The position numbers were made by a program, and so were the translations under genes. Shown piece by piece: positions 60,788 to 64,000 of a stretch of DNA of 64,000 bases (positions are counted from its first letter, which is position 1; the number at the start of each line of letters is the position of its first letter). The stretch lies in the NCBI GenBank assembly GCA_965237855.1, contig CBDEGK010000002.1:62001-126000 (forward strand), in the 5' to 3' direction. Below the pieces are notes generated by a model. It saw only the letters and a list, made by a program, of their open reading frames with translations. It was not told where the DNA came from and searched no databases. The DNA is from CBDEGK01 sp965237855 (GTDB lineage Bacteria; Pseudomonadota; Gammaproteobacteria; Pseudomonadales; Halieaceae).

Positions 60788-62137
60788 ATGAGTAACATCA
60801 TTTATCCCACTACCAAGCTGACTGCGACAGAGCAGATGGTGATTGAACGCGGTGAGGGTGTCTACGTCTACGACAACCAGGGCAAACAGTATCTGGAGGG
60901 TTTGGCGGGCCTGTGGTGTACTTCCCTCGGCTACGGCAACGAGGAGATTATTGAAGCCACGGCACAGCAGATGCGCACGCTGACCTATTCGCATATGTTT
61001 GGTGGCAAGACTCACCCGGCGGCCATGGAACTGGCTGACAAGTTGTCTGCCATGGTACCCATGTCCAATGCCCAGGTGTTCCTGGGTAACTCCGGCTCGG
61101 ATGCCAATGACTCCCTGGTCAAAATACTGCGCTATTACTTCAATGCCATCGGCAAGCCAGAGAAATACAAAATTATCTCCCGCGAGCGTGCCTACCACGG
61201 GGTTACCGTGGCGGCGGCAGCGCTTACCGGCTTGCAAGTCAATCACACTCATTTTGATTTACCCTTTGAAGCGCTGGGGGTATTACGGACGGGAGCGCCA
61301 CATTTTTATCGCGACGGGCAGCCGGGTGAATCGGAGGAGGAGTTCGCCAGTCGTCGCGCCGATGAACTGGAACAGCTAATTCTGGCCGAGGGACCGGAGA
61401 CGATAGCGGCATTTATTGCTGAGCCGGTAAGCGGTGCCGGCGGCGTCATTGTTCCACCCAGCGGCTACTTCGAAAAAATCCAGGCAGTGCTGAGCAAATA
61501 CAAGATTCTCATGTGGGATGACGAAGTCATAACCGGTTTCGGGCGCACCGGTGAAGATTTTGGTGCCACGTCGCTGAATATACAGCCGCAGATGATGACC
61601 CTGGCCAAGGCCCTGTCGTCAGCCTATATGCCGGTAAGCGCGGCGCTGATTAGCGGTGATATGTACGAGGCGCTGGTGCAACCGAGCGTTGAAGTCGGAG
61701 TATTTGGTCATGGCTACACCTACAGTGGCCACCCTGTGGCCTGTGCCGTTGCCAGCAAGGTGCTGGAAATCTATGCGCGGGATAATATTTTCGCTACGGC
61801 TGCGAAGACCGGTGACTACCTGCAGCAGAAGCTGCGCCAACTGGGTGAACACCCGCTGGTGGGAGAGGCCCGGGGTATGGGCTTGATTGGGGCATTAGAA
61901 CTGGTTGCCAATAAAGAAACCCGGCAGGCCTTCGCCGATAATGCTGTGGGTGCTTACTGCATGCAGCAGTGCGAGCAGAATGGCCTGATCATACGCGCCA
62001 TGGGAGGCAACTGTATCGCCCTGTGTCCGCCGCTGATTATTACCGAGACACAGGTCGATGAACTGGTTGATAAGCTGGGGCATGCCCTGGACGCCACACT
62101 GGATTACGTCACCAGTGAACAACTCCTGGTCGCCTAA
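60788..62137 (+). CDS. Class III aminotransferase (omega-aminotransferase)
   Basis: A 449-residue PLP enzyme. The PLP Lys274 is in TLAKALSSAYMPVSA; the aspartate that contacts the pyridine nitrogen is in LMWDDEVITGFGRTG, and GNSGSDANDSLVKILRYY is the phosphate-binding turn. It resembles omega-amino acid:pyruvate and GABA/putrescine-type transaminases. The ATG at 60788 has GAGGACC upstream; the longer open frame (from 60632) adds unlike sequence. The agmatinase-like gene begins directly after its stop, so the two act together. Confidence 0.88.
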   Translation: MSNIIYPTTKLTATEQMVIERGEGVYVYDNQGKQYLEGLAGLWCTSLGYGNEEIIEATAQQMRTLTYSHMFGGKTHPAAMELADKLSAMVPMSNAQVFLGNSGSDANDSLVKILRYYFNAIGKPEKYKIISRERAYHGVTVAAAALTGLQVNHTHFDLPFEALGVLRTGAPHFYRDGQPGESEEEFASRRADELEQLILAEGPETIAAFIAEPVSGAGGVIVPPSGYFEKIQAVLSKYKILMWDDEVITGFGRTGEDFGATSLNIQPQMMTLAKALSSAYMPVSAALISGDMYEALVQPSVEVGVFGHGYTYSGHPVACAVASKVLEIYARDNIFATAAKTGDYLQQKLRQLGEHPLVGEARGMGLIGALELVANKETRQAFADNAVGAYCMQQCEQNGLIIRAMGGNCIALCPPLIITETQVDELVDKLGHALDATLDYVTSEQLLVA

Positions 62138-63094
62138 ATGAGCAGCGAATTCAACCAGCCGCAGGGCGGCAACGAGATGCCTCGCTTCGCGGGGCACGCC
62201 AGCATGTTTCGCCTGCCCATCCAGGTGGATGCAGAGGGCCTCGATATCGCGATTATTGGCGTACCGCTGGATATTGGCACCAGCAACCGCGGTGGTTCCC
62301 GCTTCGGCCCGCGCCAGATTCGCAGTGAGTCGGTGCTGGTGCGCCCTTATAATATGGCCAACCGCGCGGCGCCGTTCGATTCTTTCCAGGTCGCCGATAC
62401 TGGCGACGTGGCGCTCAATGCGTTCAGCCTGGAAAAATCTATCACCATTATCGAGCGACACTTCGATACCGTGTTAGCCACCGGCGCCAAAACCATGGCC
62501 CTGGGTGGTGATCACACGATCGCCTTGCCCATCCTCCGCGCCCAGCACAAGCTGCACGGCAAAATGGCCCTGGTCCACGTGGATGCGCATTCCGATACCA
62601 ACGACACGATGTTCGGTGAAGCGGTGACTCACGGCACCATTTTCCGCCGCGCTATCGAAGAGGAGTTGGTCGACCCCAACAAGATGTTCCAGATCGGGCT
62701 GCGCGCCACGGGCTATTCCGCCGACGATTTTGATTGGGCGCGGAAACGGGGTGTGCGCGTGGTGCAGGCGGAGGACTGCTGGTACCAGTCGCTGGCACCG
62801 CTGATGGCAGAAATCAGGCAGCAAGTCGGACCAGACGCACCGTTATACCTGAGCTTTGATATAGACGGCCTCGACCCATCAGTTGCGCCTGGCACGGGTA
62901 CGCCGGAGCCGGCCGGATTGACAACGTCCCAGGGTTTGGAAATCATTCGCGGCCTGTGGGGTATGAACCTGGTGGGCTGCGACCTGGTAGAGGTATCGCC
63001 GCCCTACGATACAACGGGTAATACCTCCCTGTTGGCAGCGAACCTGTTTTTTGAGATGTTGTGCAGCTTTCCAGGTTGTCTACGAAGGGATTAA
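62138..63094 (+). CDS. speB: Agmatinase / guanidino-acid ureohydrolase
   Basis: A 318-residue ureohydrolase with all manganese-ligand motifs: LGGDHTIALP, LVHVDAHSDTND and LSFDIDGLDPSVAPGTGTPE. GGSRFGPRQIRSES is the family N-terminal signature. It hydrolyses a guanidino compound to urea and an amine. SpeB acts on agmatine, and close relatives act on guanidinobutyrate or guanidinopropionate. The abutting omega-aminotransferase suggests the product is an omega-amino acid such as GABA, in a guanidino-acid catabolic pathway. The symbol speB is therefore provisional. Confidence 0.85.
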   Translation: MSSEFNQPQGGNEMPRFAGHASMFRLPIQVDAEGLDIAIIGVPLDIGTSNRGGSRFGPRQIRSESVLVRPYNMANRAAPFDSFQVADTGDVALNAFSLEKSITIIERHFDTVLATGAKTMALGGDHTIALPILRAQHKLHGKMALVHVDAHSDTNDTMFGEAVTHGTIFRRAIEEELVDPNKMFQIGLRATGYSADDFDWARKRGVRVVQAEDCWYQSLAPLMAEIRQQVGPDAPLYLSFDIDGLDPSVAPGTGTPEPAGLTTSQGLEIIRGLWGMNLVGCDLVEVSPPYDTTGNTSLLAANLFFEMLCSFPGCLRRD

Positions 63095-63102
63095 GCACTC
63101 AC

Positions 63103-64000
63103 ATGTCAAATGTCGTGATGCGTTTTGATATGCGCTGTCCATCTACAGGCGATACCAATGCCGCGGAGCTGTACCAGGCCGTGGTGGAGATGGCTGCCTG
63201 GGCTGATGATCGCGGTGTCGATGTCATTGGCCTGTCTGAACACCACAATACCGACGATGGTTTCCTGCCTTCGCCATTGGTGTTGGCCAGCGCCATTGCC
63301 GCGTGCACAACTCAGGTCGGTATCAGTATCGGCGCGCTGCTGGTGCCGCTACACGATCCTATCCGCCTGACCGAAGATATCGCCGTACTCGACAACCTCA
63401 GTGAAGGTCGCCTGATTGTTATCACCGGGATCGGATATCGCGAAGTTGAGTACCTGGCCATGGGCAAAGACTGGCAGCAGCGCGGTAATCTGCTTGAGGA
63501 CAACCTGCGTGTGATGCAGCAGGCCTGGACCGGTGAACCCTTTGACTATCGCGGTTCCACCGTGCAGGTATTGCCGAGGCCGCTGAGCCGACCTCATCCA
63601 CTGATTACTGTAGGCGGTAATTCAAAAGCTGCAGCTCGCCGGGCAGCACGGTTGCGCCTGCCGTTCTTTCCAGCCATAGACGACGGCGAACTGGCACAGG
63701 CCTATCACGTGGCCTGCGAAGCGGAACAGTTCAAAGGTGGTTTGGTGATGTTGCCGGATTTTCCTGCCACCACCTACCTGGCTGAGGATGTTGAACAGGG
63801 CTGGCAGGAGATGGGTCAGTACATGCTATGCGACGCGCTGGCTTATGGCGCCTGGCGTCATCCCGATCGCCGCGCCTACGCGGAATCCTTTGCCAACAAC
63901 CTGGAGGAACTGCGGGAAGAGGGCAAATACCGGGTGCTTACCCCGGCAATGGCCATAGAGTTATTGCGAGCTAATAGCTCGCTGCACCTGGCACCCCTGG
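63103..64000 (+). CDS. Luciferase-like (LLM) flavin monooxygenase, 3' end outside the window
   Basis: The frame opens at ATG 63103 (MSNVVMRFDMRCPSTGDTNA) and stays open to the window end (299 codons). It has the LLM pattern: WADDRGVDVIGLSEHHNTDD, TTQVGISIGALLVPLHDP, LDNLSEGRLIVITGIG and PLITVGGNSKAAARRAAR. These are F420- or FMN-dependent oxidoreductases. It begins 8 bp after the ureohydrolase gene and is probably in the same operon. The substrate is unknown. Confidence 0.82.
   Translation, partial: MSNVVMRFDMRCPSTGDTNAAELYQAVVEMAAWADDRGVDVIGLSEHHNTDDGFLPSPLVLASAIAACTTQVGISIGALLVPLHDPIRLTEDIAVLDNLSEGRLIVITGIGYREVEYLAMGKDWQQRGNLLEDNLRVMQQAWTGEPFDYRGSTVQVLPRPLSRPHPLITVGGNSKAAARRAARLRLPFFPAIDDGELAQAYHVACEAEQFKGGLVMLPDFPATTYLAEDVEQGWQEMGQYMLCDALAYGAWRHPDRRAYAESFANNLEELREEGKYRVLTPAMAIELLRANSSLHLAPL

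Overview
The window looks like chromosomal DNA of a gammaproteobacterium. The evidence is the pepA-holC-valS block, SlyX, YciH (SUI1), a YehS-type DUF1456 protein, BolA, TrhO, an Mla-like lipid ABC system and a FadA/FadB-type pair. The many flavin monooxygenases, BCCT/BetA genes, TMADH- and DMGDH-like enzymes and MCE genes fit a marine, metabolically versatile lineage such as Cellvibrionales/Halieaceae; this placement is inference. No rRNA or CRISPR array was seen. One intact tRNA (Arg, anticodon CCU) is present.

Layout. 0-10.4 kb: a CDF transporter start, a DMGDH-like FAD/GcvT enzyme, and facing it a tight six-gene operon (TMADH-like iron-sulfur flavoenzyme, double cupin, DAO-type oxidase, flavin monooxygenase, crotonase, DUF1295 membrane protein). 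10.4-12.5 kb: an autoregulated-looking TetR / hydrolase / methyltransferase operon with a tandem palindromic operator. 12.6-17.4 kb: SDR and Baeyer-Villiger-type monooxygenase beside an AraC regulator split by an IS407-like element that left a 4-bp duplication. 17.4-22.2 kb: YehS-type protein, DUF475/TerC-like protein, a short BCCT transporter and a BetA-like dehydrogenase. 22.2-30.1 kb: an accessory, eroded region with tRNA-derived repeats, a tRNA-like remnant, a GMC-oxidoreductase fragment, an IS481 remnant cut by an IS3-group element, a secreted protein whose 3' end lies in that element, a TetR regulator and tRNA-Arg. 30.1-33.5 kb: Mla-like ABC operon. 33.7-42.4 kb: GST, nitronate-monooxygenase-like, DUF1214, Slt, TerB-like, ArsS and a fused arsenosugar-type glycosyltransferase. 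42.7-49.5 kb: housekeeping genes. 49.5-52.5 kb: a two-component system whose kinase is frameshifted at a G9 tract, and a repeat-containing acidic protein. 52.6-58.2 kb: AraC regulator, thiolase, FadB-like enzyme and Zn-alcohol dehydrogenase. 58.3-64 kb: BolA, TrhO, a protease, then aminotransferase / ureohydrolase / luciferase-like genes.

Functional picture. Several loci handle methylated amines: BCCT + BetA (choline side), the DMGDH-like enzyme (dimethylglycine/sarcosine-type demethylation) and the TMADH-like operon (unknown amine). Two FMO/BVMO genes, SDR, crotonase, beta-oxidation genes and an Mla-like transporter point to breakdown of hydrophobic compounds. The most promising undescribed items are the 2.9-10.4 kb operon, the single-chain arsenosugar glycosyltransferase, the G9 tract in the kinase gene, and two dispersed repeat families (a tRNA-Arg-linked one and a short GATCTGAC-centred hairpin).
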